64,000 nt of DNA from WTFV01 sp965203525. GTDB lineage: Bacteria > Acidobacteriota > Vicinamibacteria > Vicinamibacterales > UBA8438. Below are positions 7,997-16,770 of the stretch, one piece after another. Both the position numbers and the translations under genes were made by a program. The notes under the pieces were generated by a model. It did no database searches, had not been told where the DNA came from, and was given only the letters and a program-made list of their open reading frames with translations. Where the stretch lies: NCBI GenBank assembly GCA_965203525.1, contig OZ241898.1, positions 1,054,001 through 1,118,000 on the forward strand, in the 5' to 3' direction. Position 1 is the first letter of the stretch, and every line of letters starts with the position of its first letter.

Positions 7997-9277
7997 CTAT
8001 TCATAGCGTAGCGCCTCGATCGGATCGAGGCCGGAGGCGCGGACGGCGGGCACGATGCCGAACACGATGCCGACCGTCGCCGAGAAGCCGATGCCGATCG
8101 CGAACGACCACCAGGGCAGCGACACCGGGAACCCGGTGGCGTAGTGCACGCCGATGCCGATCCCGCTGCCGAAGAGGATGCCGAGGACGCCGCCGATGGC
8201 GGTCAGGAAGACCGCCTCGAGAAGGAACTGCCAGAGGATCTCGCGCCGCCGCGCGCCGATCGCCTTGCGCGTGCCGATCTCGCGCGTGCGTTCCTTGACG
8301 GAGATCGTCATGATCGCCATGACGCCGATGCCGCCGACGAGCAGGGCGATGGACGAGATCGCGACCAGCGCGAGGAACGTGGCGCCGCTGATCTGTTCCC
8401 ACAGCCGGAGCGCCGTGTCCTGGGTCATGATGTCGAAGTCGTTCGGCTCGTCGAGACGCAGCCCGTGGCGGATGCGCATCACCTCGGTCACGTCGCGGAC
8501 CGCGTCCTCGCGCGCGACCCCTTCGCGCGGCACCGCGCCGATCAGCAGGAACTGCATCCGGCCGCGCCGCGACTGCGAGAGGCGGACCCCGAACTGCTTC
8601 TGGTAGGCGCTGTGCGGGATCAGCGCGACGTCGTCCTGGCCCGCGTCAAGCCCCCCGAGGCCGGGGCGCGGCCCGATGACGCCGATGACCGTGTACGGCT
8701 GGTTGCCGATGCGCACCGTCTTGCCGATCGGGTCGACGGCGGGGAACAGCGCCTGGAAGGGGGTCTGGCCGAGCACCGCGACCCGGCGCCGGTGACTCAC
8801 CTCGCCCTCGGTGAAGAACCGTCCCTGCTCGAGGGTGACGTGGAACACGTCCGGGTAGTTGTGCGTGGTGCCGAGGATCGCGATCTGCTTCGTCCGCTCG
8901 CCCCGGTAGTGCAGGCGGCTCCGCGTCGAGCCCGGTCCTTCGCCGATGGTGACGTTGACCTGGGCGATCGACCCGGCCTGCCGCTCGATGGCGCGCGCGT
9001 CGGCCGGCGTCAGCGTCGGCCGCTTGAGCAGTTCGTTGAAGTCGGCGCCGGACATCATGCTGGCGCTGGAGTACTGGGCGACGAACACCGTGTCGGGTCC
9101 GAGCTCGCGGATGCTGTCGCGTAGCGATTCGTCGAATCCGCGGATGAGCGACGTCATGCCGACGATGGCGGTGATGCCGATGACGATGCCGAGGATCGTC
9201 AGCGCCGAGCGCATCTTCTGCATGCGGATGGTCGTGGCCGCCAGCACCACGATTTCCCGCAGGAGCGACCCGCGCAT
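7997..9277 (-). CDS. MacB-type ABC permease
   Basis: The product has 426 residues. The N-terminal helix includes SALTILGIVIGITAIVG. A MacB periplasmic core follows, then three C-terminal helices with ISVKERTREIGTRKAIGA, the strongly conserved MacB coupling segment, and the tail GLDPIEALRYE. There is no N-terminal nucleotide-binding domain, unlike E. coli MacB, so it needs a separate ATPase. Its ATG overlaps the stop of the upstream permease gene (TGATG). It is the last gene of the operon Yip1-like, HlyD, permease, permease. Confidence 0.88.
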   Translation of the reverse strand: MRGSLLREIVVLAATTIRMQKMRSALTILGIVIGITAIVGMTSLIRGFDESLRDSIRELGPDTVFVAQYSSASMMSGADFNELLKRPTLTPADARAIERQAGSIAQVNVTIGEGPGSTRSRLHYRGERTKQIAILGTTHNYPDVFHVTLEQGRFFTEGEVSHRRRVAVLGQTPFQALFPAVDPIGKTVRIGNQPYTVIGVIGPRPGLGGLDAGQDDVALIPHSAYQKQFGVRLSQSRRGRMQFLLIGAVPREGVAREDAVRDVTEVMRIRHGLRLDEPNDFDIMTQDTALRLWEQISGATFLALVAISSIALLVGGIGVMAIMTISVKERTREIGTRKAIGARRREILWQFLLEAVFLTAIGGVLGILFGSGIGIGVHYATGFPVSLPWWSFAIGIGFSATVGIVFGIVPAVRASGLDPIEALRYE

Positions 9278-10512
9278 CAGTCGGCCCGCCCCAGCGCGTC
9301 GATGGGATCCAGCGCGGCCGCGCGCGCCGCGGGGTACAGCCCGAAGAAGAGTCCGACCGCGGCGGTCATCGCGATCGCCAGGACGACCGACCAGGGGTGC
9401 ACGACGGCCGGCACCGGGGCGAACCGATCCAGGGCCAGCGCCGCCGCCGCGCCGAGCGCCGTCCCGGCCGCTCCGCCGAACACGGACAGCGCCACCGACT
9501 CGGACAGCATCTGCCACAGGACGTCCTGCCGCCGGGCCCCGAGCGCCTTGCGCAGGCCGATCTCCCGGGTCCGCTCCGACACCGCCATCAGCATGATGTT
9601 CATGATGACGATGCCGGCCACGACCAGCGCGAGGCCGACGACGCCGACCAGCACCGCAAAGATGCCGGTGGTGGCCTGGTTGAAGATGCCGAGGGCGGTC
9701 TCGGAGGTGAAGATGCCGAAGTTGTCGTCCTCGGCCGCCCGGAGCCGCCGCTCGATCCGCAGGGCGACGGTCGTTTCGCCGATGGCGCGGTCGATTTCGC
9801 CCGCGTCGGCGGGCTGGACGCGCAGGCCGAGCGAGGAGCGGCTGCCGAAGAGCCGCTGGAACGCGCCGAGCGGAACGATCGCGAACTCGTCCTGCGACTG
9901 TCCGAACGTGGCTCCCTGCGGCCGGCTGACCCCGACCACCCGGAACGGCACGCCGCGGATCTTGACGGTGCGGTCTATCGGATCCAGCGCTCCGAACAGC
10001 CGCTCGGCTGCGTCCCAGCCCAGGACCGCGACGTTGCGCTTGCGGCGGACCTCGGAGGGGGTCATCAGCCGGCCCAGCTCGGCGTTGAACGTGGAGAACC
10101 GGATGAACTCCTCGGTGACGCCCTGGATGGAGACCGATTCGAGCACGTGCTCGCGGTAGCGGACCTCGCCGCGGCCGCGCCCCTCGGCCATGACCGCGGC
10201 GACGCTCGAAGCGGCGAAGCGGCGGACGGCGTCGGCGTCGGCCAGCGTGATGCGGGGGTTGTTCCGTGTCCGCTCGAGGTCCTCTTCGCTCATGATGATC
10301 CCGCGGCGGTCCACCACGAACGCGTCGGCGCCCACCTCCGACAGGATCAGGCCGGTCACCTCCGCGGTGATGCCCTGGATCAGCGAAACGAGGGTGACGA
10401 TCGACGTGACGGCGACGACGTTGCCGAGGATCGTCAGAAAGGAACGGAGCTTGTTGGCCAGGATCGCGCCGAGGGCGATCCGGACCATCTCACGAATCAG
10501 AATCAGTCTCAT
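9277..10512 (-). CDS. MacB-type ABC permease (second of pair)
   Basis: The product has 411 residues with the same fold as its neighbour: helix 1 near RSFLTILGNVVAVTSIVTLVS, the MacB_PCD-like domain, then helices 2-4 with MAVSERTREIGLRKALGA. The C-terminus ALDPIDALGRAD is typical. The start at 10512 lies inside the 3' end of the adaptor gene (23-nt overlap), showing co-translation. Together the two permeases probably form a heterodimer working with the HlyD adaptor in macrolide, peptide or lipid export. No ATPase subunit lies in this operon. Confidence 0.88.
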   Translation of the reverse strand: MRLILIREMVRIALGAILANKLRSFLTILGNVVAVTSIVTLVSLIQGITAEVTGLILSEVGADAFVVDRRGIIMSEEDLERTRNNPRITLADADAVRRFAASSVAAVMAEGRGRGEVRYREHVLESVSIQGVTEEFIRFSTFNAELGRLMTPSEVRRKRNVAVLGWDAAERLFGALDPIDRTVKIRGVPFRVVGVSRPQGATFGQSQDEFAIVPLGAFQRLFGSRSSLGLRVQPADAGEIDRAIGETTVALRIERRLRAAEDDNFGIFTSETALGIFNQATTGIFAVLVGVVGLALVVAGIVIMNIMLMAVSERTREIGLRKALGARRQDVLWQMLSESVALSVFGGAAGTALGAAAALALDRFAPVPAVVHPWSVVLAIAMTAAVGLFFGLYPAARAAALDPIDALGRAD

Positions 10513-11830
10513 CGGGATCCACCGGGTCGCCGTCGTCGAGGTTGCGGACCACCTCGAACGGGCCGGTGATCACGAGGTCTCCTTCCTCCAGCCCGCTCAG
10601 GGCTTCGAAATAGCGCTCGCCGGCGATGCCGGTCGCGACCGGCACGAACACCGCGCGTCCCTGCCGGGCGACGAACACCCCTTCCTGCTCTTCCCGCGTG
10701 GTCTCTCCCCCGGACGGTTCCGGCGCGGAGGCGGCGGACGCGGTGCGGGAGAGCACGCCGGACCCGGCGCCGTCCGTCCGCCGCACGATCCGGCCGGCCG
10801 CGTCGAGCTCCACCTCCCGGACGGTGGTCGCCTGGATGGGCACCGCCAGCGCCGCGGTCCGCGTCGCCGTGGTGATCTCCGCCGTGCAGGTGAAGCCGGG
10901 CCGCACGCCGGGCACGTCGCCGTCGACGGTGACCACGACCAGGAAGTTGGTCGCTTCCTGCGCGCCGGCGGCGCCCGCCTGCGGCTGGATCGGGCTGTTG
11001 CCGATCTCGGTCACGCGGCCGGTGTAGGTGCGGTCCGGCAGCGCGTCGATCGTGATCTCGACCGGCTGGCCGAGGCGGACCGCCGGGACGTCGGTCTCGT
11101 CGACCTCGATCTCCGCTTCGAGGATGGAGAAGTCCGCGATGGTCAGCAGCACCGTGCCGGGGTTGTTCATCGTGCCGATGACGACCGTCTCCCCCTCTTC
11201 GATGTTGCGCCGGGTCACGATGCCGTCGATGGGCGACGTGATGGTCACCTGGGTCAGGTCGTAGCGCGCGCCGTCGAGCGTCGCCCGCTCCTGGAGGATC
11301 CGCTGCGCGGCCGCCTCGACGTCCACCTCGCGGGCCTTGCGCTCGGTCTCGCGCAGCTCCACGTCGGCGACCGCCTGCTCGTAGACCTCGCGGGAGACGA
11401 GGCGCAGCGACCACAGGTCCGCCTGCCGCTCCAGGTTCTCGCGGGCGATCTCGAGGTTGACGCGGGCCGTCTCCACCGCCACCTGCGCCTGTTCGCGGGC
11501 CGCCACGGCCGCCTCGAGGGACGCTTCGCCGCGGTTGACGAGCGTCCGCAGGTTCTCCGGGTCGATCTGCAGGAGGAACTGCCCGGCCGTGACCCGTTCG
11601 CCTTCGTCGACGGCCAGGCGCGTGACCCGGCCCATCGTGCTCGCGCTCATGTCGACCGACAGTTGCGGCTGGATGGTGCCGGGCGCGGAAACGATCGCCA
11701 CCAGATCGCGGCGTTCGACGGCTTCGACTTCGACCTCCGCCGCGTCGGAGCGTTCGAACAGCAGGTTGACGGCCACGAGCGCGGCGCCGGTCAGGACCAG
11801 CAGTCCGCCGACGAGAAACTTTCTCGACAT
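10490..11830 (-). CDS. HlyD/MacA-family periplasmic adaptor
   Basis: The product has 446 residues: one N-terminal membrane anchor (FLVGGLLVLTGAALVAVNLL), a biotinyl-lipoyl half with APGTIQPQLSVDMSASTMGRV, a coiled-coil hairpin rich in E/R/A (about residues 85-200), the second lipoyl half, then a beta-barrel domain with ITSPIDGIVTRRNIEEGE. Such adaptors bridge inner-membrane MacB-type permeases to an outer-membrane channel. An acidic C-terminal tail (PDETDSDS) is unusual but short. Preceded by the Yip1-like gene at a 2-bp gap and followed by the two permease genes. Confidence 0.9.
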   Translation of the reverse strand: MSRKFLVGGLLVLTGAALVAVNLLFERSDAAEVEVEAVERRDLVAIVSAPGTIQPQLSVDMSASTMGRVTRLAVDEGERVTAGQFLLQIDPENLRTLVNRGEASLEAAVAAREQAQVAVETARVNLEIARENLERQADLWSLRLVSREVYEQAVADVELRETERKAREVDVEAAAQRILQERATLDGARYDLTQVTITSPIDGIVTRRNIEEGETVVIGTMNNPGTVLLTIADFSILEAEIEVDETDVPAVRLGQPVEITIDALPDRTYTGRVTEIGNSPIQPQAGAAGAQEATNFLVVVTVDGDVPGVRPGFTCTAEITTATRTAALAVPIQATTVREVELDAAGRIVRRTDGAGSGVLSRTASAASAPEPSGGETTREEQEGVFVARQGRAVFVPVATGIAGERYFEALSGLEEGDLVITGPFEVVRNLDDGDPVDPDETDSDS

Positions 11831-11832
11831 GT

Positions 11833-12567
11833 TCAGAAACCGAGGTTCGTCCGCAGCACCGCGATGATCAGGACGATGGCGGCGTGGATGCCGTACAGGG
11901 TGGTCGCTATCGGAGCCGTCCGCCGCTGCCAGAGGACGGCCAGCCCGATCGAGAGGATCATCACCCACCAGACGTGGAAGAGGTCGACGGTGCTCAGCAG
12001 CTTGTGGACGAACGTCTCGTCGTCGAGCAGCGGCGCGAACGCCGCGAGCGTGGCCGGCGAGGTGATCGATTCCCGCGCGTAGTTGATCGGCAGGCTGAAG
12101 AGCTGCGCCACGACGAAGACCGGGCCGGCGTGGACGACCACCGCGAACACCTGCGCGAAGCTCGCCTTCGCGCCGAGGAAGCCGTGGCCCGCGCCGTACA
12201 GCAGGCCGGCGACGACGGCGCAGACGATCGGGACGCCGAGCACGAACGTGCCCAGCGTGGTGTACGGCGCCGTCCGGTTCCGCTGCTCCAGTTCGGCGTA
12301 CACCTCGTCGGTCACGGTGACGCCGAACGCCTCCATCGAGGCGATCTGCTGCTCGAGCAGCTCCCGTTGCGCGAAATCCATGCCCAGGAACGCGCTGCTC
12401 AGCCCGGCGACGACGCCGACTCCGAGGGCCAGCATCCCGATCCAGCGCGGAGCGGCGACCACCCGCTCGAACGTCTCGCGCGGCGACGTGACGATCCCGA
12501 GGAACCGGGCGCCGAGACCGAGGGGTTCGACCGGCGACGCTTCGTGCGGCTCGTTCGCTGTCGGCAT
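11833..12567 (-). CDS. Yip1-family multi-pass membrane protein
   Basis: The product has 244 residues with four or five hydrophobic helices (for example MLALGVGVVAGLSSAFLG and a C-terminal HAAIVLIIAVLR). The N-terminal SPRETFERVVAAPRW motif is the usual start of bacterial YIP1 domain proteins. Yip1-like proteins are often found beside ABC or MacB permease genes, but their role is not settled. It is the first gene of the minus-strand export operon; about 90 bp upstream separate it from the broken methyltransferase gene. Confidence 0.75.
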   Translation of the reverse strand: MPTANEPHEASPVEPLGLGARFLGIVTSPRETFERVVAAPRWIGMLALGVGVVAGLSSAFLGMDFAQRELLEQQIASMEAFGVTVTDEVYAELEQRNRTAPYTTLGTFVLGVPIVCAVVAGLLYGAGHGFLGAKASFAQVFAVVVHAGPVFVVAQLFSLPINYARESITSPATLAAFAPLLDDETFVHKLLSTVDLFHVWWVMILSIGLAVLWQRRTAPIATTLYGIHAAIVLIIAVLRTNLGF

Positions 12568-12660
12568 GATCCTTCCATTCTATGCGCGCGGCTGCCCGCA
12601 CCCGCTTGATACGTCGCGGCGGGGCCGGAAGTTCTGAAAGGCCGGGCGCGCGGTCCGCGC

Positions 12661-13508
12661 TCAGACCGCGGGCCGGGGGATGCGCAGGCGTTCGATTTCC
12701 CCCGGCTCGAACTTGGTCAGACCGCCGGCGCAGGTTCTGCCGGCGGCCGTGTCGACGTGAGCGTTCAACCAGGATACGAGGCGGCCGAGCACGCTGGAGG
12801 CGAGGGGGCGCCTTGGGTACAGGCCGTGCGCGACGTTGAGAAGTGCAGGTGCAGGCCGGCCAGGGCGCTGGCCTTGACGCCGAGGTCGGCGAAGCGCGCG
12901 GCGTACCACGACTTCCAGTGCCCGGCGACATCGTGATGCCGTACGTACGGCGGGTTGCCCACGAAAGCGGTCGTGCCGTCGCAGTCCGGCAGGCGGACGT
13001 CGCGATAGTCGGCGACCAGGACGGTGGCGCGGCGCGTCCAGCCGCGGGTGCTCAGATTGGCCCGCAGCATCAGCGCGGCCAGCGGGTCGATCTCGACGGC
13101 CACGAGCCGCGCGGCGGGGAACGCGGCGCCGGCGGCCAGGAGAAAACGGCCGGAACCGGCGCCCGGGTCGACGATGCGTTCCGGCCGGCGCTGGCGGCCG
13201 AGCCACGCCGTCATCGAGCGCACGATCGGCTGCGGCGTATAGACGGCTCCGGCGGCGCGGCGGGTGCGGGCGCCACGGATCGACGAGAAGGCATCGCCGA
13301 GCGGGTCGGCGCCGCGCGCGATCGCCCGCCGGGCGGCGTGGACCGCACCGGCCGCGATCGGGGTGTCCGGCGCCGTCTCCGCCAGCGCCGACTCGGCCGC
13401 GGACAGCTCGTCGCGCCCTCCGATCAGCGCCAGGCACAGTCCGACGAGCTCCGGTTCGGTCCGCGGGAGGCGGATCCGAGCCGCCGGGGCCGCGGGCGTC
13501 GGGCGCAC
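12661..13508 (-). pseudogene. N6-adenine DNA methyltransferase remnant (internal deletion and frameshift)
   Basis: From 13508 the first frame encodes a helical N-terminus, the motif GAVYTPQPIVRSM, SAM-binding VDPGAGSGRF and the amino-methylase motif GNPPYVRHH, ending near LHLHF at about 12840. Continuing sense is found in another frame: LYPRRPLASSV...SWLNAH, then GGLTKFEPGEIERLRIP, the normal C-terminus of this Eco57I-like family, stopping at 12661. In intact homologues a central segment, probably 100 residues or more, lies between these parts. The gene therefore seems to have lost its middle, with a frame change at the join. No restriction endonuclease gene is adjacent. Confidence 0.75.
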
Positions 13509-13523
13509 GCGGTATCATACGCC

Positions 13524-14021
13524 GTGACTCCGGCCTTCACGCATCGCATCGAGGTGCGCTTTCGCGACTGTGATGCGATGGGACACGTCAACAACGCGGT
13601 CTACTTCACCTACTTCGAGCAGGCGCGCGCCGTGCTGGCGGAGACGCTCGGTCTGCGGCGCGAGCTGGCCCGGACCGGTCTGGGCGTCATCCTGGCCCAC
13701 GCCTCCTGCGACTACAAGGCGCAGGTCGTCTTCGGCGATCAGGTCGACGTCGGCATGCGGGTGGCGGCGGTCGGCCGCACCAGCTTCACGTCCGAGTTCG
13801 AGGTGCGCCGGGTCCGGGACGACGCGGTCGTCGCGGCCGGCAGGTCCGTGCAGGCGGTGTTCGACTACGACGCCGGCCGGACCGCCCCGGTGCCGGACGG
13901 CCTGCGCGCGAAGCTCGAGGCGCAGGCGGCCGGGGCCTCCGCCGCTCCCGGCCGGTCCCCGAGTCGCGGCGCCGAAGGCGTCCCGGCCGCCGGCCCCGGC
14001 CTTCGGGACCGGTCGTCGTGA
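13524..14021 (+). CDS. Acyl-CoA thioesterase, hotdog fold (4HBT/YbgC type)
   Basis: The product has 165 residues from GTG 13524. The motif RFRDCDAMGHVNNAVYFTYF near residues 9-28 is the 4-hydroxybenzoyl-CoA thioesterase signature, with the catalytic Asp in DCDAMGH. The core of about 130 residues is followed by a low-complexity A/G/P tail. The usual fold is a homotetramer hydrolysing short acyl-CoA. Its last bases overlap the GTG start of the metallo-hydrolase gene, so the two are co-translated. It diverges from the methyltransferase remnant; a GGTATCAT stretch just upstream could serve as a -10. Confidence 0.88.
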   Translation: MTPAFTHRIEVRFRDCDAMGHVNNAVYFTYFEQARAVLAETLGLRRELARTGLGVILAHASCDYKAQVVFGDQVDVGMRVAAVGRTSFTSEFEVRRVRDDAVVAAGRSVQAVFDYDAGRTAPVPDGLRAKLEAQAAGASAAPGRSPSRGAEGVPAAGPGLRDRSS

Positions 14022-14809
14022 AGGTCATCCTGGTTCCGGGGTTCAATCCGGGTCCCTGGACCGGGGCCGGCAACAACACCTGGCTGCTGCCGGGCCGCGA
14101 GCCGGCCCTGATCGACGCCGCTACCGGGGAGCCGCGCCACCTCGCCGCGCTGGACGCGGCGCTCGGGGGCGCGCCGCTCGCGCGCGTGCTCGTGACCCAC
14201 GCCCATCCGGACCACGCATCCGGCGCGCCGCACCTGGCGGCCCGCTGGCGCGGGGCGGCGTTCTGCAAGCTGCCCTGGCCGGCCCGCGACGGGGAATACC
14301 GGGCAGACTGGCGGCCGCTGGCGGACGGGGACGCGGTGGACGCGGGGGACGGCGCGCTGCGCGTGCTGCACACGCCGGGCCACGCGCCGGATCACGTCTG
14401 CCTCTTCGACGAGGCGGAAGGCGTCCTGTTCTGCGGCGACCTGCTGATCCGGGGCGGGACGGTGGTGGTTCCCGCCGGCCGCGGGGGCGACCTGCCGGAC
14501 TACCTCGCGTCTCTGGCGCGCGTGCGCGCGTTGCGCCCGGCCCGCGCGCTGCCGGCCCACGGCCCGGAGATCGACGACGTGGCGGCGCTGATCGATCGCT
14601 ACGTCGCCCACCGCCGCCGCCGCGACGGCGAAATCCTGTCGGCGTTGCGGCGCGGCCACACGACGCGGGCGGCGATCGTCCGGGCGGTCTATCCGGGGCT
14701 GGCGGCCGGGTTGCGCGGGGCGGCGGGAGAGACCGTGCTCGCGCACCTGCGGAAGCTGGAAGCGGAGGGCGCCGTCCGGCGGAGCGACACGGCGTGGGAG
14801 CCGGTCTGA
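14018..14809 (+). CDS. Metallo-beta-lactamase-fold hydrolase, LACTB2-like
   Basis: The product has 263 residues from GTG 14018. Metal ligands are visible in THAHPDHASG (HxHxDH, about residues 67-72), HTPGHAPDH, the bridging Asp in FCGDLL and the final His in PAHGPE. After the MBL core a C-terminal winged-helix-like region (ILSALRRGHTTRAAIVRAVY...LRKLEAEGAV) matches the LACTB2/BLACT_WH architecture. Such enzymes are RNA endonucleases or thioester hydrolases; coupling with the thioesterase gene leaves both possible. Confidence 0.85.
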   Translation: MKVILVPGFNPGPWTGAGNNTWLLPGREPALIDAATGEPRHLAALDAALGGAPLARVLVTHAHPDHASGAPHLAARWRGAAFCKLPWPARDGEYRADWRPLADGDAVDAGDGALRVLHTPGHAPDHVCLFDEAEGVLFCGDLLIRGGTVVVPAGRGGDLPDYLASLARVRALRPARALPAHGPEIDDVAALIDRYVAHRRRRDGEILSALRRGHTTRAAIVRAVYPGLAAGLRGAAGETVLAHLRKLEAEGAVRRSDTAWEPV

Positions 14810-14832
14810 GCGTGGCCGCCGCGGTGCGTTCG

Positions 14833-14939
14833 GGGGAGGTCCGCCGCGGCGGCGGGCGGCGGCGGTGCCTCTGCCAGCGCCAAGCTGAACCAACTGGCCG
14901 GCCCGGGGAGGCCCGCCGCGAGGCGGGCGGCGGCGGTGC
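14833..14939. repeat. Direct repeat, offset 71-72 bp
   Basis: A 36-bp GC-rich stretch (14833-14868) recurs with three changes at 14905-14939, separated by 36 bases. It occupies the 178-bp gap between the hydrolase and rhodanese genes. The words GGAGCCGGTC at the hydrolase stop and again at 14945 suggest that the duplicated piece included the gene end. Confidence 0.7.
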
Positions 14940-14987
14940 GGCGCGGGAGCCGGTCCGAAACGCCCTCCGCCACGGGAAGGAGGCGAC

Positions 14988-15920
14988 GTGGACGTTTCCA
15001 AGGGCTACGCCAATCCGGAGTTGCTGATCGAGCCGACGGCGCTGGCCCGCCGCCTCGGCCTCGGTCCGGCGGCGGGAAACGCGCCCGGGGCCGCGGGCCC
15101 GGCCGGGGCCGGACCGGACCGGGGAGGGCATGCGGCCGGCGCGGCGGCAGGGGCCGCGGGCGAGCGCCCGGTCCTGCTGGACTTGCGGCCTGCCGAGGCG
15201 TTCGCCGCCGGTCACGTCCCCGGCGCCGCGCATTTGGATCTGTTCGGGCTGAGCCTGATCGACACCGACCCGGCGCCGCTCGCCGCATTCCTGTGGATGA
15301 TCGCGCACCTGCTGACGTCGCGCGGCGTCGACGCGGCGCGCCCCGTCGTCGTCTACGACGAGCAGTCGGGGATCCGCGCCGCCCGCGCCTTCTGGTTTCT
15401 CGAATTCTTCGGCCACCCCGACGCGCGGCTCCTCGACGGCGGCTTCCGGGCCTGGGAACGCGCGGGGCTGCCCGCGACCCGGGAGGCGCAGGCGCCGGTG
15501 CGCGGGACCTGGGAGGTGGGCGCCGACGATGCGCGCCTCGCGACCTGGCGGCAGGTCGCCGAGCGCCTGGGCCGCGCGGACGTCGCGATCCTCGACACCC
15601 GCAGCGACGGCGAGTACCGCGGCGCGCTCGTGCGCGCCCGGCGGGGCGGGGCGATCCCGGGCGCCGTCCACGTCGAGTGGACGCGCAACCTGGACGAAAC
15701 CGGCGCGTTCAAGCCGGCCGCCGAGCTGCGGGCGATGTACGAGGCCGCGGGCGTCACCCCCGGCAAGGAGGTCGTCTCCTACTGCCAGGGCGGGTACCGC
15801 GCGGCGCACGGCTACGTCGCGCTACGGCTGCTCGGCTACCCGCGGGTCCGGAACTACGTCGGGTCGTGGAAGGAATGGGGCGACCGCGAGGACCTGCCGG
15901 TGGAGACGCCCGCGGACTGA
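14988..15920 (+). CDS. Two-domain sulfurtransferase (rhodanese family)
   Basis: The product has 310 residues with tandem rhodanese domains. The first domain carries DLRPAEAFAAGHVPGA and lacks the active-site cysteine (DEQSG occupies the loop). The second has ILDTRSDGEYRGA and the active loop YCQGGYRA with catalytic Cys near residue 262. This inactive-plus-active pair is the thiosulfate or 3-mercaptopyruvate sulfurtransferase arrangement; the six-residue loop CQGGYR favours thiosulfate-type activity. An Ala/Gly-rich insert of about 30 residues after LGLGPAA is unusual. An AAGGAGG-like sequence precedes the start. Confidence 0.9.
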   Translation: MDVSKGYANPELLIEPTALARRLGLGPAAGNAPGAAGPAGAGPDRGGHAAGAAAGAAGERPVLLDLRPAEAFAAGHVPGAAHLDLFGLSLIDTDPAPLAAFLWMIAHLLTSRGVDAARPVVVYDEQSGIRAARAFWFLEFFGHPDARLLDGGFRAWERAGLPATREAQAPVRGTWEVGADDARLATWRQVAERLGRADVAILDTRSDGEYRGALVRARRGGAIPGAVHVEWTRNLDETGAFKPAAELRAMYEAAGVTPGKEVVSYCQGGYRAAHGYVALRLLGYPRVRNYVGSWKEWGDREDLPVETPAD

Positions 15921-16002
15921 ACCGCGCCGCATCGTTCTCACGGCTCGGCGGGGGCTTCCGCGGAGTTGGTGGACCTGAAATCGGCTGGCGGAATCCTGCC
16001 GG

Positions 16003-16166
16003 ATGCCGGAAGTGGCCGGCCGGCACGCCGGCCGGATGCCGGCGGTGGCGGCGAGGGACGGCGCCGGGTTCTTGACTCCGCATGCCGGAAGTGGCCGGCC
16101 GGCACGCCGGCCGGATGCCGGCGGTGGCGGCGGCGAGGGATGGCGCGGGGGTCTTGACTCCGCGGG
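16003..16166. repeat. Tandem repeat of 79 bp containing a 9-bp palindrome
   Basis: Unit 16003-16081 is repeated at 16082-16166 with a few changes and a small insertion. Each unit holds a perfect inverted repeat with 9-bp arms (CCGGCCGGC, 2-nt loop, GCCGGCCGG) and ends in CTTGACTCCGC. The second unit's TTGACT is the -35 of the promoter for the arginine decarboxylase; the first unit carries a copy of the -35 without the -10. The 298-bp gap 15921-16218 holds nothing else recognisable. Confidence 0.85.
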
Positions 16167-16182
16167 GTCGGTGCCATAGCAT
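16154..16182 (+). promoter_or_regulatory. Sigma-70-type promoter
   Basis: TTGACT (16154-16159), 17-bp spacer, TAGCAT (16177-16182), 36 bp upstream of the decarboxylase GTG. Consensus match is 5/6 and 4/6. The -35 was supplied by the second unit of the 79-bp tandem repeat. Confidence 0.6.
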
Positions 16183-16218
16183 GCCTCGCTCACGACTGCC
16201 TTCGACGCCCGGACTCCC

Positions 16219-16770
16219 GTGCTTGGATTCGTTCCCCGCGAGTTGTTCTTCACCAAGGGCGTCGGCACGCACAGGGAGAAGCTCACGTCGTTCGAGCTGG
16301 CGCTCCGCTCCGCCGGGATCGCCGCCTGCAACGTCGTGCGGGTCTCCAGCATCTTTCCGCCGGGATGCCGGATTCTCCCGCGCGACGAAGGCGTGCGGCG
16401 GTTGCGGCCGGGGCAGGTGACCTTCGTGGTCATGTCCGAGGCGGCGACGAAGGAGCCCCAGCGCCTCATCGCGGCGACGGTCGGCGTGGCCATCCCCCGC
16501 GACCCGAGCCTGTACGGCTACCTCTCGGAGCACCACAGCTTCGGCGAGGACGAGGAGACCGCCGGCGACTACGCCGAGGACCTCGCCGCGGAGATGCTGG
16601 CCACCACTCTCGGGCTGAAGTTCGATCCCGACAAGAGCTGGGACGAGAACAAGGAAGTCTGGCGTCTGTCTAACCAGATCGTTCGTACCCAGCACGTCAC
16701 CCAGACCGCCGTCGGCGACCGCAACGGTCTCTGGACGACGGTGGTGGCGGCGGCCGTCATGGTCGGCTGA
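16219..16770 (+). CDS. pdaD: Pyruvoyl-dependent arginine decarboxylase
   Basis: The product has 183 residues from GTG 16219. The motif VRVSSIFPPGC near residues 41-51 is the self-cleavage site of the PvlArgDC family. Proenzyme cleavage between the two serines converts the second to the pyruvoyl cofactor and gives a small beta and a larger alpha chain. The C-terminal part has AATVGVAIP and the conserved EDEETAGDYAED region. The family decarboxylates arginine to agmatine, in polyamine synthesis or acid response. The gene has its own promoter and stands alone between the rhodanese and pilB genes. No agmatinase gene is nearby. Confidence 0.88.
   Translation: MLGFVPRELFFTKGVGTHREKLTSFELALRSAGIAACNVVRVSSIFPPGCRILPRDEGVRRLRPGQVTFVVMSEAATKEPQRLIAATVGVAIPRDPSLYGYLSEHHSFGEDEETAGDYAEDLAAEMLATTLGLKFDPDKSWDENKEVWRLSNQIVRTQHVTQTAVGDRNGLWTTVVAAAVMVG

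Noticed and set aside
12584..12653. GCGCGCGG words 62 bp apart before the methyltransferase remnant as another junction duplication
   Set aside because: Shared word is only 8 bp, expected by chance at this GC content.
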